This document shows, piece after piece, positions 50,900 to 60,236 of a DNA stretch of 64,000 bases. Positions within the stretch are counted from its first letter, which is position 1, and each line of letters opens with the position of its first letter. The stretch covers positions 248,001 through 312,000 of the forward strand of contig NZ_CP137003.1 in NCBI RefSeq assembly GCF_033110965.1. The letters are read 5' to 3'. Both the position numbers and the translations under genes were made by a program. This DNA comes from Raineyella sp. LH-20 (lineage in GTDB: Bacteria; Actinomycetota; Actinomycetes; Propionibacteriales; Propionibacteriaceae). Below the pieces are notes generated by a model. That model did not search any database. It had not been told where the DNA came from and saw only the letters and a list, made by a program, of their open reading frames with translations.

Positions 50900-51663
50900 G
50901 GTGATGACTCGTTTCTGGACCTTGGGTCCTGGCCTGATAGGCGCGTCATCATGATCGACGGTCGCCCGCTTCCAGCGGACTATCCTGCTGGTGCGGGAGC
51001 GGAAGACGTGCCCATGCGCCCGACATTGGGCGTCTGCGTTCCGGACGGCGCTGCACCGCCGGATGGTTCATGCTACATCGCACACCAGCATCGTCACGAA
51101 TCGGTGTGGCACTACCGCCGTGGCCGCTGCGCACGGCAGCGATGGCCGCCGTATGGCCGATCCTGCGGGCGCTGCCGTTGACCGGGCAAGCGAGGTGGGG
51201 ACGGACACGGATACGGCGCGAACCGGCACATGGGGCGGCCCGGCGGGGGGCCGGCTCTGACCATTCGCGAGAACCCCGACCATTCCCGGCTTCCCCGACG
51301 TCAGCCATCCACCCCGACCCTATTCGGCCGTGGAGCGTCGGGGTTCCTGGTGAGCATCGGGGATCCTGGTGAGCATCGGGGATCCTGGTGAGCATCGGGG
51401 ATCCTGGCGAGCATCGGGGTTCCCGGGAACCATCGGGGTTCGACTGACAGGCGCCGGCAAGGCACATCCCCACCTCCGCCCCGTACGCCGACCGCCCTGC
51501 GGAACACCCCCGCGACACCCCGCCTGTGACGGCTCTTACACTGACGGAGGAGTACACGCCGTTCGCCAGGTCGTCACCCGACGTTGGGCGACACGTCGAC
51601 GTACGTCACCGTCCGTCCATCTGGTGATCGCAGACTGGTCGGAGGTCTAGGAAAGGGCAACAC
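50900..51663. other. Long intergenic region between helicase and glycosyltransferase genes
   Basis: The 764 bp between the divergent genes contain no credible gene: the open frames on both strands lack ribosome-binding sites and consist of repeat translations. The 19-bp repeat at 51333-51427 is the only clear structure. Promoters for both flanking genes should be here; I could not assign them. Confidence 0.5.
51333..51427. repeat. 19-bp tandem repeat, five copies
   Basis: GAGCATCGGGGATCCTGGT is repeated at 51352 and 51371, with variants at 51333, 51390 and 51409. The GGATCC in the central copies and the GGTTCC in the outer ones make each unit partly self-complementary. It lies ~240 bp upstream of the glycosyltransferase start. 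Confidence 0.9.
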
Positions 51664-52800
51664 GTGCGGGTCGCGATCTTCACGGAATCGTTCCTCCCCG
51701 CCATCAACGGAGTGACTCACTCCGTGATGCGGGTGCTGGAGTACCTCCGCGACGAGGGTCACCAGGCCATGGTCATCGCCCCGGCGAGCGGGGGCCGCGA
51801 GCCGTCGGAGTACGCGGGCTTCCCCGTCATCCCGGTGGCTGCGGTCGGACTGCCCGGCTACCACGACGTCCGTGTCTCGGGCACCACCCAGCTGCGGCTG
51901 GAGCGCCTGCTCGAGGACTTCCACCCTGATGTGCTGCACCTCGCCGCCCCCATCGCCCTCGGCCACCGGGCGGCGCTGGCCGCGAACTGGCTCGGCATCC
52001 CGGTGGTCGCGATCTACCAGACCGACGTCCCCTCGTACGCCGCCCGCTACGGGTTCGCCGGGGCCGAGACCCTGCTCTGGTGGCGGGTCCGACAGATCCA
52101 TTCCCAGGCCACGATGACGCTGGCCCCCTCCACGGCGTCACGTACGCAGCTGTTGCAGCACCACATCCCGCGGGTCGGGCTGTGGGGGCGCGGGGTGGAC
52201 TCCGTACGGTTCGATCCGGCCAAGCGGGACGAGACCTGGCGCCGCCGGGTCGCGCCCGACGGCGAGCGGATCATCGGCTGCGTCGGCCGGCTGGCGCCGG
52301 AGAAGCAGATCGGCGACCTGGCGGCACTGGCCGATCTGCCGGACACCAAGCTGGTCGTCGTCGGCAACGGCCCGCTGCGCGACAGCCTGGAGTCCTTCCT
52401 GCCGACCGCCCATTTCACCGGCCAGCTCACCGGCGAGGACCTGCCGCGGGTGATGGCGAGCATGGACCTCTTCGTCCACCCCGGGGAGCTGGAGACCTTC
52501 GGCCAGTCGATCCAGGAAGCGATGGCCTCCGGCCTGCCGGTGATCGCGCCGGCCAAGGGCGGCCCGATCGATCTGGTGAACTCCTCGCGCACCGGCTGGC
52601 TCTACGCACCCGGCGACCTCGCCTCGATGCGCCGCCACGTCCGTGACCTGCTCGGCGACGACCGCAAGCGCGCCGCGTTCTCCACCGAGGCACGGCTGTC
52701 GGTGCTGGACCGCACCTGGGGCCGGCTGTGCGACGACCTGATGGGGCACTACCGGGAAGCGATCGCCGAGTCGCGGTCGCGCCACCGGCTCACCGCCTGA
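51664..52800 (+). CDS. GT4-family glycosyltransferase (MgtA/PimB-like mannosyltransferase)
   Basis: The 378-residue protein starts at GTG 51664 behind AGGAAAGGG. The N-terminal half opens with VAIFTESFLPAINGVTHSVMRVLEYLRDEGH and has IYQTDVPSYAARYGF. The C-terminal nucleotide-sugar domain has CVGRLAPEKQIGDLAAL and HPGELETFGQSIQEAMASGLPVIAPAKGGP, the EX7E motif with catalytic glutamates. This profile matches actinobacterial mannosyltransferases that act on phosphatidylinositol or glucuronosyl-diacylglycerol acceptors. GDP-mannose is the likely donor; the acceptor is not certain. Confidence 0.88.
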   Translation: MRVAIFTESFLPAINGVTHSVMRVLEYLRDEGHQAMVIAPASGGREPSEYAGFPVIPVAAVGLPGYHDVRVSGTTQLRLERLLEDFHPDVLHLAAPIALGHRAALAANWLGIPVVAIYQTDVPSYAARYGFAGAETLLWWRVRQIHSQATMTLAPSTASRTQLLQHHIPRVGLWGRGVDSVRFDPAKRDETWRRRVAPDGERIIGCVGRLAPEKQIGDLAALADLPDTKLVVVGNGPLRDSLESFLPTAHFTGQLTGEDLPRVMASMDLFVHPGELETFGQSIQEAMASGLPVIAPAKGGPIDLVNSSRTGWLYAPGDLASMRRHVRDLLGDDRKRAAFSTEARLSVLDRTWGRLCDDLMGHYREAIAESRSRHRLTA

Positions 52801-52804
52801 GCGC

Positions 52805-53977
52805 TCAGCCGCGCAGCACCCGCGGCACCCGCCCGCCGATCCGGGTGACGATCTCGTAGCCGATGGTGCCGCACCACCGTGCCCAGTCCGAGGCGGTCGG
52901 CACCACACCGGCGGGACCGGGCGCACCGAACAGCACCACCTCGTCACCGATCCGCTCCGGGGCGTCCGGTCCGAGGTCGACGACGATCTGGTCCATGCAG
53001 ACGCTGCCCCGCTGGTGCACCCGCCGGCCTCCGCTCGCCAGCTCCAGCCGGCCCGCCCCATGGCGCGGGATGCCGTCGGCGTAGCCGAGCGGCACCAGCC
53101 CGAGCTCCGCGCCGCCCTCCGGGGCGGTCCAGTGGTAGCCGTACGACACGCCGGTGCCGGCCGGGATGTGCTTGCGGTTCACCAGCCGGGCCCGCAGCGT
53201 CATCACCGGGGTCAGCGCCACGCCCGCATCGGCAGCGAGGGTGCCGTCCGCCGGATCGAGTCCGTAGCCGGCGATGCCGAGCCGGACCAGTTCGTAGCGG
53301 CTTCCCGGGATGCTCAGCGCCGCGGCGGACGCGGCGATGTGCCGGATCGGGATCTGCAGCCCGCCGGCCCGGGCGTCCTCGACCGCCCGGTCGAAGACCT
53401 CCAGCTGGGCGGCGTTGCCCGGGTGTCCCACCTCGTCGGCGCAGGCGAAGTGCGACCACACCGCGACGACCTCGACCTCCCCGCGCTCCTCCGCCGCGCG
53501 GGCCGCGGCAACGAGCTCGCCCCACTGCTCGGGGCGGCAGCCGTTGCGGGACAGGCCGGTGTCGATCTTCAGGTGGATCCGGGCCGTACGACCCGCGGCA
53601 CCCGCCGCGCGCTCCACCGTCGCGACCTGTTCGGGGCTCTGCACCGACACGTCGACGTCCGCGGCGACCAACGGCGTCGGGTCCTCGTCCGAGCCGTACA
53701 GCCAGCAGAACACCCGCCCGGTGTCGCCGGCGGCGCGCAGCGCGAGGGCCTCCGACGGGACGGCCACCCCCAGCCAGGTCGCCCCGGCCTGCCGGGCCGC
53801 GGCGGCACAGGGCAGCATCCCGTGACCGTACGCGTCCGCTTTGACCACCATCATCACCTCGGCCGGCGCGACGACCGCACCGACGGCGGCGAGGTTGGCC
53901 CGCAGGGCATCGAGGTCGATCAGGGCGCTGGCGGTCTGGGGGTCGATGGTGGGCCCGGCGGAAGTCATGTCGGTCAT
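52805..53977 (-). CDS. alr: Alanine racemase
   Basis: The 390-residue protein has the PLP lysine in VVKADAYGHGM near residue 47, LKIDTGLSRNGCRPEQW, RLGIAGYGLDP, and the catalytic tyrosine in GVSYGYHW followed by VPLGYADGIPRHGAG. MDQIVVDLG closes the C-terminal barrel. It interconverts L- and D-alanine for peptidoglycan. ATG 53977 or the fourth codon (53968) can start it. It converges with the glycosyltransferase gene, 4 bp apart, and is downstream of nnrD/E. Confidence 0.95.
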   Translation of the reverse strand: MTDMTSAGPTIDPQTASALIDLDALRANLAAVGAVVAPAEVMMVVKADAYGHGMLPCAAAARQAGATWLGVAVPSEALALRAAGDTGRVFCWLYGSDEDPTPLVAADVDVSVQSPEQVATVERAAGAAGRTARIHLKIDTGLSRNGCRPEQWGELVAAARAAEERGEVEVVAVWSHFACADEVGHPGNAAQLEVFDRAVEDARAGGLQIPIRHIAASAAALSIPGSRYELVRLGIAGYGLDPADGTLAADAGVALTPVMTLRARLVNRKHIPAGTGVSYGYHWTAPEGGAELGLVPLGYADGIPRHGAGRLELASGGRRVHQRGSVCMDQIVVDLGPDAPERIGDEVVLFGAPGPAGVVPTASDWARWCGTIGYEIVTRIGGRVPRVLRG

Positions 53978-54050
53978 TCTGCCCCGGCTTCCGCGGTCCG
54001 AGCGTCAGCGGTCGGTCAGCAGACCTTCGAAGACACTCCGCCCGACGGTG

Positions 54051-55478
54051 TCAGCGATCGGTCAGCAGACGCTGCAGCGTCACCCCGAACCGCTCGGCCA
54101 GCGCATGCGGCGGCAGCGGCGGCTCGGCGGCAGCGGTGAGCGCCTGCAACGAGGCTCCGCAGACCGCGGCCCGCGCCGCCGGCAGGCCCGCGGCGAGCAG
54201 CGCGCCGCAGACCCCGGACAACGTGTCACCGGAGCCCGCCTGGGCGGTCCACCCGGGCCCGGGGACCGCCACCTCGACCGTACGCTCCCCCGGCGTCGCG
54301 ACGTACTGGGTGGCGCCCTTCAGCAGCACCGTCGCCCCCCACCGGTCGGCGGCCCGGTGCACGTGGCCCAGCGGGTCGGCCTCCACCTCGGCCCGGGTGA
54401 CGCCGAGCAGGCGGGCGAGTTCGCCGGCGTGCGGCGTGAGCAGGTGCTCCGGCGCCAGGGTCACCTCGGGCACGTGCCGCAGGCCGTCGGCGTCGATCAG
54501 CACCGGCACGTGATCGGCCAGGACGTCGGCCAGCCGCGCGGTCCCGTCGGGGCGGTCGCCCCAGCCGGAACCGACCACCCAGGCCTGGACCCGCCCCGGT
54601 GCGGTGACCACCGAAGGGATCGCCGCCAGGGTCGCCCGGGCCACTTCCGTGGCCCCGAGCGCGCGGATCATCCCGGTGCCGGCGTACGCAGCACCGTACG
54701 CCACCAGCACCCCGGCACCCGGGTAGGTGGCCGAGCCGGCGTCCACGCCGAGCACGCCGCGGGAGTACTTGTCGGAGCGGACCGTCGGGACCGGCCAAGC
54801 GGCGGCCACGTCGACCGCGTCCCACCGCCGCAGCATCGGCACCCCGGCATCGCCGAGCGCGGCCCAGTGCAGCCCGATGTCGACCACCTCGAGCTCGCCA
54901 CAGCGTTCGGCGGCCGGCTGCATCACCTGGCAGGCCTTGGCACTGCCGAAGGTCACCGTCCGCTCGGCGCGGAAGGACGGGTGGGCCGGCGCGCCGTCGG
55001 CGGCCAGACCGGACGGCAGGTCGACGCTGGTCACCGGGGTGCCGGACCGCTCGGCGGCCTCCGCCAGGTGCAGCACGTCGTCCGGTAGGCCGGGGTGGCC
55101 GCCGATGCCGAACACACCGTCGACGATCCGGTCGACCCGGTCCATCAGGGCCAGTGCCGAGGCGTGGTCGACCGGGGTCGCGCCGTTCTCGAGGCAGGCG
55201 GCCCAGCCGGCCCGGTGCACCCGGTCGGGCAGCACCGCGTGCACCCAGACCCGTACGCCCCGCCCGGCCAGCCGCATGCCCGCCCACAGGGCGTCACCGC
55301 CGTTGTCACCGGGGCCGGCGAGGATGAGCACCTTCGTGCCGTCGGTGTGCCCCAGGTCGCACAGCAGGCTGGTCGCCAGGGCATCCGAGGCGCGCTGCAT
55401 CAGCTCGCCGTCCTCGGTGCGGGCGAACGCCTCCTGCTCGGCGGCACGGATCGACTCGACGGAGTGGACGAGCAACAC
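54051..55478 (-). CDS. nnr: Bifunctional NAD(P)H-hydrate epimerase / ADP-dependent dehydratase
   Basis: The 475-residue protein joins two repair enzymes. The N-terminal ~210 residues are the YjeF_N epimerase (VHSVESIRAAEQEAFA, ILAGPGDNGGDALWAGMRL, VDLPSGLAADG). The C-terminal part is the YjeF_C/ribokinase-like dehydratase (VGSGWGDRPDGTA, IDADGLRHV, LTPHAGELARLLGV, and QAGSGDTLSGVCGALLAAGL with the catalytic Asp). Together they convert damaged NADHX/NADPHX back to NADH/NADPH. A near-copy of its last ~20 bp lies 46 bp downstream (54003-54023). It sits between acpS and alr, the usual actinobacterial place. Confidence 0.94.
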   Translation of the reverse strand: MLLVHSVESIRAAEQEAFARTEDGELMQRASDALATSLLCDLGHTDGTKVLILAGPGDNGGDALWAGMRLAGRGVRVWVHAVLPDRVHRAGWAACLENGATPVDHASALALMDRVDRIVDGVFGIGGHPGLPDDVLHLAEAAERSGTPVTSVDLPSGLAADGAPAHPSFRAERTVTFGSAKACQVMQPAAERCGELEVVDIGLHWAALGDAGVPMLRRWDAVDVAAAWPVPTVRSDKYSRGVLGVDAGSATYPGAGVLVAYGAAYAGTGMIRALGATEVARATLAAIPSVVTAPGRVQAWVVGSGWGDRPDGTARLADVLADHVPVLIDADGLRHVPEVTLAPEHLLTPHAGELARLLGVTRAEVEADPLGHVHRAADRWGATVLLKGATQYVATPGERTVEVAVPGPGWTAQAGSGDTLSGVCGALLAAGLPAARAAVCGASLQALTAAAEPPLPPHALAERFGVTLQRLLTDR

Positions 55479-55530
55479 GATGACCTCCTACCGGGTGCAG
55501 GCTCCTCCGAGCTTCGGCCGGTGCAGCCCG

Positions 55531-55890
55531 CTACCTGTCATCCTCGCAGACGACGAAGGCCGTCGCGATGCCCCCGTCGTGGGACATCGACAGGTGGATC
55601 CGGACGATGCCCAGCCGGGTCTGCAGGTCGGCGATGGTGCCGGTGGTGACGAAGTACGGCTGCCCCTCCGGGGTCTTGCGCACCTCGCAGTCGCGCCAGA
55701 CCAGGCCGCCCGGCGAGCCCAGGGCCTTGGCGAACGCCTCCTTGGCGGCGAACCGGCCGGCCAGCGAGGCCGGCCGGTGGTGCGCCTCCTCCGGGGAGAA
55801 GAGGCGTGCCACCAGCCCGGGCGTACGCAGCAGCATCTCCTCGAAACGGGAGATCTCGCAGACGTCGACGCCGATCCCGACGATCGCCAC
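55531..55890 (-). CDS. acpS: Holo-[acyl-carrier-protein] synthase
   Basis: The 119-residue protein has IVGIGVDVCEISRFEEML, with the metal-binding aspartate, and LAGRFAAKEAFAKALG, with the catalytic glutamate and lysine, plus HLSMSHDGGIATAFVV. These are the AcpS motifs and the length is normal. It activates the fatty-acid-synthase carrier. The Sfp-type transferase at 16400 is a separate enzyme, so the genome has at least two phosphopantetheinyl transferases. Confidence 0.95.
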   Translation of the reverse strand: MAIVGIGVDVCEISRFEEMLLRTPGLVARLFSPEEAHHRPASLAGRFAAKEAFAKALGSPGGLVWRDCEVRKTPEGQPYFVTTGTIADLQTRLGIVRIHLSMSHDGGIATAFVVCEDDR

Positions 55891-55901
55891 CGAGCGGTCC
55901 C

Positions 55902-57746
55902 CTACTCGACGGTGACCGACTTGGCCAGGTTGCGCGGCTGGTCCACGTCGTGGCCGAGCACGGTCGCCAGTTCGCAGGCGAACAACTGCAGCGGGATGAC
56001 GGCGACGAGCGGCTGCAGGATGGTGGACACCTTGGGCAGTCGGATCACCGTGCTGGCGAACTCGTCGACCATGGTGTCGTCCTGTTCGGCCAGGGCGATC
56101 GGACGGGCACCGCGGGCGCGGATCTCCTGGATGTTGGAGATCACCTTGTCGTGCAACTGGTCACGGCCACGCGGCGGGACGACCACGAAGACCGGCATGC
56201 CGGGCTCGATGATGGCGATCGGGCCGTGCTTCAGTTCACCGGCCGCGAAGCCCTCGGCGTGCAGGTAGGCGATCTCCTTCAGCTTCAGCGCCCCCTCCAG
56301 TGCCACCGGGTAGCCGACGTGGCGGCCGAGGAAGAGCACCGACGGCTGGTCGACCAGCCGGGCGGCCAGGTCGAGGACCGGGGCGGCGTTGTCGAGGACC
56401 TGCTGCATCAGCGGCGGCAGCCCCTCCAGCTCCTTGGTCACCGCGGCGATCTCGTCGCCGTACATGGTGCCCTTGACCTGGGCGAGGTAGAGGCCGAGCA
56501 GGTAGCAGGCGGCCAGCTGGGTGGTGAAGCCCTTGGTGGAGGCGACACCGATCTCCGGGCCGGCATGGGTGTAGATCACCGCGTCGGACTCCCGCGGGAT
56601 GGTGGAGCCGTTGGTGTTGCAGATGGCCAGCACCCGGGCGTGCTGCTCGCGCGCGTGCCGGATGGCCATCAGCGTGTCGGCGGTCTCGCCGGACTGGGAG
56701 ATCGCCACCACCAGCGTGGAGGAGCCGACGATCGGGTCGCGGTAACGGAACTCGGAGGCCAGCTCGACCTCACAGGGGATCCGCACCCAGTGCTCGATGG
56801 CGTACTTGGCGACCATTCCGGCGTAGAACGAGGTGCCGGCGGCGATGATGATGATCTTCTGGACCTGGCGCAGCGCCTCCTCGGTGAGCCGGACCTCGTC
56901 GAGGGTCAGCGCACCGTCCTCGGTGTGGCGGCCGAGCAGGGTGTCGGCCACCGCCTGCGGCTGCTCGAAGATCTCCTTGCGCATGAACCAGTCGTAGCCG
57001 CCCTTCTCCGCGGCCGACAGGTCCCAGTCGACGTGGAAGCGCTTGGCCTCGGCGGGCTGCCCGGCGAAGTCGCTGACCTGTACGCCGTCGGCGGTGATCT
57101 CGACGACCGAGTCCTGACCGAGCTCCAACGCCTCACGGGTGTGCTCGATGAACGCGGCGACGTCGGAGGCGAGGAAGTTCTCCCCCTCGCCCAGGCCGAC
57201 CACCAGCGGGGAGTTGCGCCGAGCGGCGACGACCCGGCCCGGGGCCTGGGCGTCGACGGCGACCAGGGTGAACGCGCCCTGCAGCCGGTTGACCACGGTG
57301 AGCAGGGCGGTCCGCAGGTCGGCGCCCTTGGCGATCTCGACGCCGAGCAGCTGGGCGGCGACCTCGGTGTCGGTCTCGGAACGGAAGGTGATGCCCTCGG
57401 CGGTCAGCTCGGCGCGCAGTTCGGCGAAGTTCTCGATGATGCCGTTGTGGACGACGGCGACCCGGCCGTCCTGGGACAGGTGCGGGTGGGCGTTGCCGTC
57501 GGTCGGGGCGCCGTGGGTGGCCCACCGGGTGTGGCCGATGCCGGTGCCCGACGCGGGCATCGGGCTGTCCTCCAGCGCCATCTCGAGGTTCGCCAGCTTG
57601 CCGGCCCTCTTCTCGGCGGCGATCCTTCCCTCGGCCACGACGGCCACGCCGGCCGAATCGTAGCCACGGTACTCGAGGCGGCGGAGCCCCTCGACCACGA
57701 CCTCACGGGCGCTGCGCGGCCCGACGTACCCAACGATTCCACACAT
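55902..57746 (-). CDS. glmS: Glutamine-fructose-6-phosphate aminotransferase (isomerizing)
   Basis: The 614-residue protein begins MCGIVGYVGPRSAREVVVEG, where Cys2 is the N-terminal nucleophile of the glutaminase domain (residues ~1-225). GIGHTRWATHGAP and HNGIIENF follow. Two SIS domains (AAGTSFYAGMVAKYAIEHW, VAISQSGETADTLMAIRHA) and the C-terminal RNLAKSVTVE complete the enzyme. It makes glucosamine-6-phosphate for cell-wall and mycothiol synthesis. The gene is 11 bp upstream of acpS on the same strand. No glmS ribozyme was recognised. Confidence 0.97.
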   Translation of the reverse strand: MCGIVGYVGPRSAREVVVEGLRRLEYRGYDSAGVAVVAEGRIAAEKRAGKLANLEMALEDSPMPASGTGIGHTRWATHGAPTDGNAHPHLSQDGRVAVVHNGIIENFAELRAELTAEGITFRSETDTEVAAQLLGVEIAKGADLRTALLTVVNRLQGAFTLVAVDAQAPGRVVAARRNSPLVVGLGEGENFLASDVAAFIEHTREALELGQDSVVEITADGVQVSDFAGQPAEAKRFHVDWDLSAAEKGGYDWFMRKEIFEQPQAVADTLLGRHTEDGALTLDEVRLTEEALRQVQKIIIIAAGTSFYAGMVAKYAIEHWVRIPCEVELASEFRYRDPIVGSSTLVVAISQSGETADTLMAIRHAREQHARVLAICNTNGSTIPRESDAVIYTHAGPEIGVASTKGFTTQLAACYLLGLYLAQVKGTMYGDEIAAVTKELEGLPPLMQQVLDNAAPVLDLAARLVDQPSVLFLGRHVGYPVALEGALKLKEIAYLHAEGFAAGELKHGPIAIIEPGMPVFVVVPPRGRDQLHDKVISNIQEIRARGARPIALAEQDDTMVDEFASTVIRLPKVSTILQPLVAVIPLQLFACELATVLGHDVDQPRNLAKSVTVE

Positions 57747-57839
57747 GGCAGACAGACTAGCGGCCGATCCGACCGCCCCCGGGCGCCCGCGGCACGGCCG
57801 TCGTGTCCCGGCTCACCCGGACACGGCAGAATGGCGCCC

Positions 57840-58823
57840 ATGCCAGAAGCGACGCAGCCACCGGGCGACACCGCACCGGACCTGGGCGAGGCCGGCGGAC
57901 CGTACGTCCACCGCAGCCGCGCCGACTGGGCCGAACTCGCCAATGCGCTGCCGTCGCCGCTGAGCGAGGAGACCCTGGACCGACTGCGCGGTCTGGGCGA
58001 TCCCACCTCGATGCGCGACGTGATGGAGGTCTACCAGCCGCTGACCCGGCTGCTCAGCCTGCACTTCCGGCACCGCGGCAACCTCTACCGGTCGACCAAC
58101 ACCTTCCTGCGGCTGGACGTCAAGCGCACCCCGTTCGTGATCGGGATCGCCGGGTCGGTCGCCGTCGGCAAGTCGACCACCGCCCGACTGCTCACCGAGC
58201 TGCTGCGGAACTGGCCCGACCACCCGAACGTCGAGCTGGTCACCACCGACGGCTTCCTGCACCCCAACGAAGAGCTCAAGCGGCGCGGCATCATGCACCG
58301 TAAGGGCTTCCCCGAGTCGTACGACCGCCGGGCGCTGCTGCGCTTCGTGATGGACGTGAAGTCGGGGCGCCCCGAGGTGACCGCCCCGGTCTACTCGCAC
58401 CTGTCGTACGACATCGTGCCGGGTGAGCGGCTGGTGGTCCGCCAGCCCGACATCGTCGTCGTCGAGGGCCTGAACGTGCTGCAGCCGGCCCGGGTGCACG
58501 CGGACGGATCGACCGGGCTGACGCTGAGCGACTTCTTCGACTTCTCGGTGTACGTCGACGCGGCGCCGGAGGACATCCGCCGCTGGTACCTGGAGCGGTT
58601 CATGTCGCTGCGGGAGACCGCGTTCCGTGACCCGCGCTCCTACTTCCGGCGGTATGCCGAGATGAGTCTGGAGGGCGCGATGCGCCAGGCGGCGAACATC
58701 TGGGACACCATCAACGGCCCGAACCTCGCGCTCAACATCCGCCCCACCCGCGGTCGGGCGACGGCGATCCTCCGCAAGGGCGCCAACCACGAGGTCAAGT
58801 GGGTGCGGATCCGCAAGATCTGA
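57840..58823 (+). CDS. coaA: Pantothenate kinase, type I
   Basis: The 327-residue protein has the P-loop GIAGSVAVGKSTTARLL near residue 100, LVTTDGFLHPNEELKRRG, RKGFPESYDRRALLRF, PVYSHLSYDIVPGE and VVEGLNVLQ, the full type I CoaA pattern. It phosphorylates pantothenate in the first step of CoA synthesis. ATG 57840 is preferred: CAGAAT at 57827-57832 would be the -10 of a leaderless message. An in-frame ATG at 57831 is possible. It diverges from glmS and converges with glmM. Confidence 0.95.
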   Translation: MPEATQPPGDTAPDLGEAGGPYVHRSRADWAELANALPSPLSEETLDRLRGLGDPTSMRDVMEVYQPLTRLLSLHFRHRGNLYRSTNTFLRLDVKRTPFVIGIAGSVAVGKSTTARLLTELLRNWPDHPNVELVTTDGFLHPNEELKRRGIMHRKGFPESYDRRALLRFVMDVKSGRPEVTAPVYSHLSYDIVPGERLVVRQPDIVVVEGLNVLQPARVHADGSTGLTLSDFFDFSVYVDAAPEDIRRWYLERFMSLRETAFRDPRSYFRRYAEMSLEGAMRQAANIWDTINGPNLALNIRPTRGRATAILRKGANHEVKWVRIRKI

Positions 58824-58837
58824 CGCCGGCTGCCGTC

Positions 58838-60211
58838 CTAGCGAGCGGTGCTGCGCAGCGTCAGCCGCTCACCGACCACGGAGGCCAGCCCCTCGGCGAC
58901 GGCCCGGGATCGGTCGGCGTCCTCGCACTCGACCATCACCCGGACCACTTGCTCGGTGCCGGACGGGCGCAGCAGCACCCGGCCGCGCGCCCCGAGAGCC
59001 GCGTTGGCCGCCGCGACCGCGGCGAGCACCTCCGGGTCGGTCGCCGCTCGGTGCTTGTCGACGTCGGGGACGTTGATCAGCACCTGCGGGATCCGGTGGA
59101 CCACCGACGCCAGCTCGGCCAGCGGTGCGCCGGCATCGGCCATCACCGCCATCAGCATCAGCGCGGTGAGGGTGCCGTCCCCGGTGGTCGCCAGGTCGCG
59201 CAGGATGACGTGCCCGGACTGTTCCCCACCGAGGCTGTACCCGCCGGCGCGCATCGCGCGCAGCACATGCCGGTCGCCGACATCGGTGCGGACCACGTCG
59301 ATGCCGTGAGCGGTGAGCGCGTGGTCGAGCCCGATGTTGCTCATCGTGGTGGCCACCACGGCGTCGTTGCGGAGCAGACCGCGTTCCTGCAGCGCCAGGG
59401 CGAGGATCGCGATGATCTGGTCGCCGTCGACGATGTCGCCGTCGGCGGCCGCGGCGATCGCCCGGTCGCCGTCACCGTCGAGCGCGATGCCGAGATCGGC
59501 GCCGTGCTCGAGGACGGCACGTTGCAGCTCGGCCGGGTGGGTGGAACCGCACCGGTCGTTGATGTTGGTGCCGTCGGGCTTGCCGTTGATCACCACGACC
59601 TCGGCGCCCAGCTCGCGGAAGGCGGCCGGCGCGGTGCGGTGGGCCGCCCCGTTGGCGAGGTCGAGGACGACCTTCAGGCCGACCAGCGAGATGGCGTCCT
59701 GGGTGGCTGAGCGGAGGGTGGCGACGAGGTGCTGGGTGTAGTCGTCGACCAGCTGCGGGGCGTCGGAGACCCGCCCGACGGACGCCCCCATCGGACGCTG
59801 CCACGAGTCGAGCATCCCCGCCTCGATGGCGTCCTCCTGGGCGTCATCGAGCTTCCAGCCACCGCTGCGAAAGAACTTCAGGCCGTTCTCCGGCATCGGG
59901 TTGTGGCTGGCGGTGAGCATGATCCCGAGGTCGGCGTCGGTCTCCCGGACCAGCCGGGCCAGGCCGGGGGTCGGGGTGATGCCGACCCGTACGACGTCGG
60001 TGCCGGTGCTGGCCAGCCCGGCGACGACGGCGCACTCGAGGAACTCGCCGCTGATCCGCGGATCGCGGCCGACCAGCGCCTTGGGTCGGCGATGGCCCAC
60101 GCCCTCACCGAGGACGTGGGCCGCCGCCACTGCCAGATCGAGCGCCAGCTCCGCTGTAAGGTCCTGGTTCGCGCGACCGCGAACACCGTCCGAACCGAAG
60201 AGACGACCCAT
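58838..60211 (-). CDS. glmM: Phosphoglucosamine mutase
   Basis: The 457-residue protein starts at ATG 60211 (MGRLFGSDGVRGRANQDLT); a GTG three codons earlier is less likely. The catalytic serine lies in MLTASHNPMPENGLKFF near residue 100, the metal-binding loop is DGDGDR, and GGEQSGHVI is the sugar-binding loop. RPSGTEQVVRVMVE closes the C-terminal domain. It converts glucosamine-6-phosphate, made by GlmS encoded nearby, to glucosamine-1-phosphate. The gene follows rpsI by 25 bp. Confidence 0.96.
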   Translation of the reverse strand: MGRLFGSDGVRGRANQDLTAELALDLAVAAAHVLGEGVGHRRPKALVGRDPRISGEFLECAVVAGLASTGTDVVRVGITPTPGLARLVRETDADLGIMLTASHNPMPENGLKFFRSGGWKLDDAQEDAIEAGMLDSWQRPMGASVGRVSDAPQLVDDYTQHLVATLRSATQDAISLVGLKVVLDLANGAAHRTAPAAFRELGAEVVVINGKPDGTNINDRCGSTHPAELQRAVLEHGADLGIALDGDGDRAIAAAADGDIVDGDQIIAILALALQERGLLRNDAVVATTMSNIGLDHALTAHGIDVVRTDVGDRHVLRAMRAGGYSLGGEQSGHVILRDLATTGDGTLTALMLMAVMADAGAPLAELASVVHRIPQVLINVPDVDKHRAATDPEVLAAVAAANAALGARGRVLLRPSGTEQVVRVMVECEDADRSRAVAEGLASVVGERLTLRSTAR

Positions 60212-60236
60212 GTGAGTCACCCCCGAGGGGGCCTGA

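Noticed and set aside
48563-51181. 872-codon plus-strand frame opposite the helicase
   Set aside because: The Val/Ala/Thr-rich translation is the antisense of the RD-rich repeat codons. The minus strand holds a complete DEAD-box helicase.
57747-57839. glmS ribozyme or riboswitch upstream of glmS
   Set aside because: The 93-bp divergent spacer is too short and shows no recognisable conserved core.
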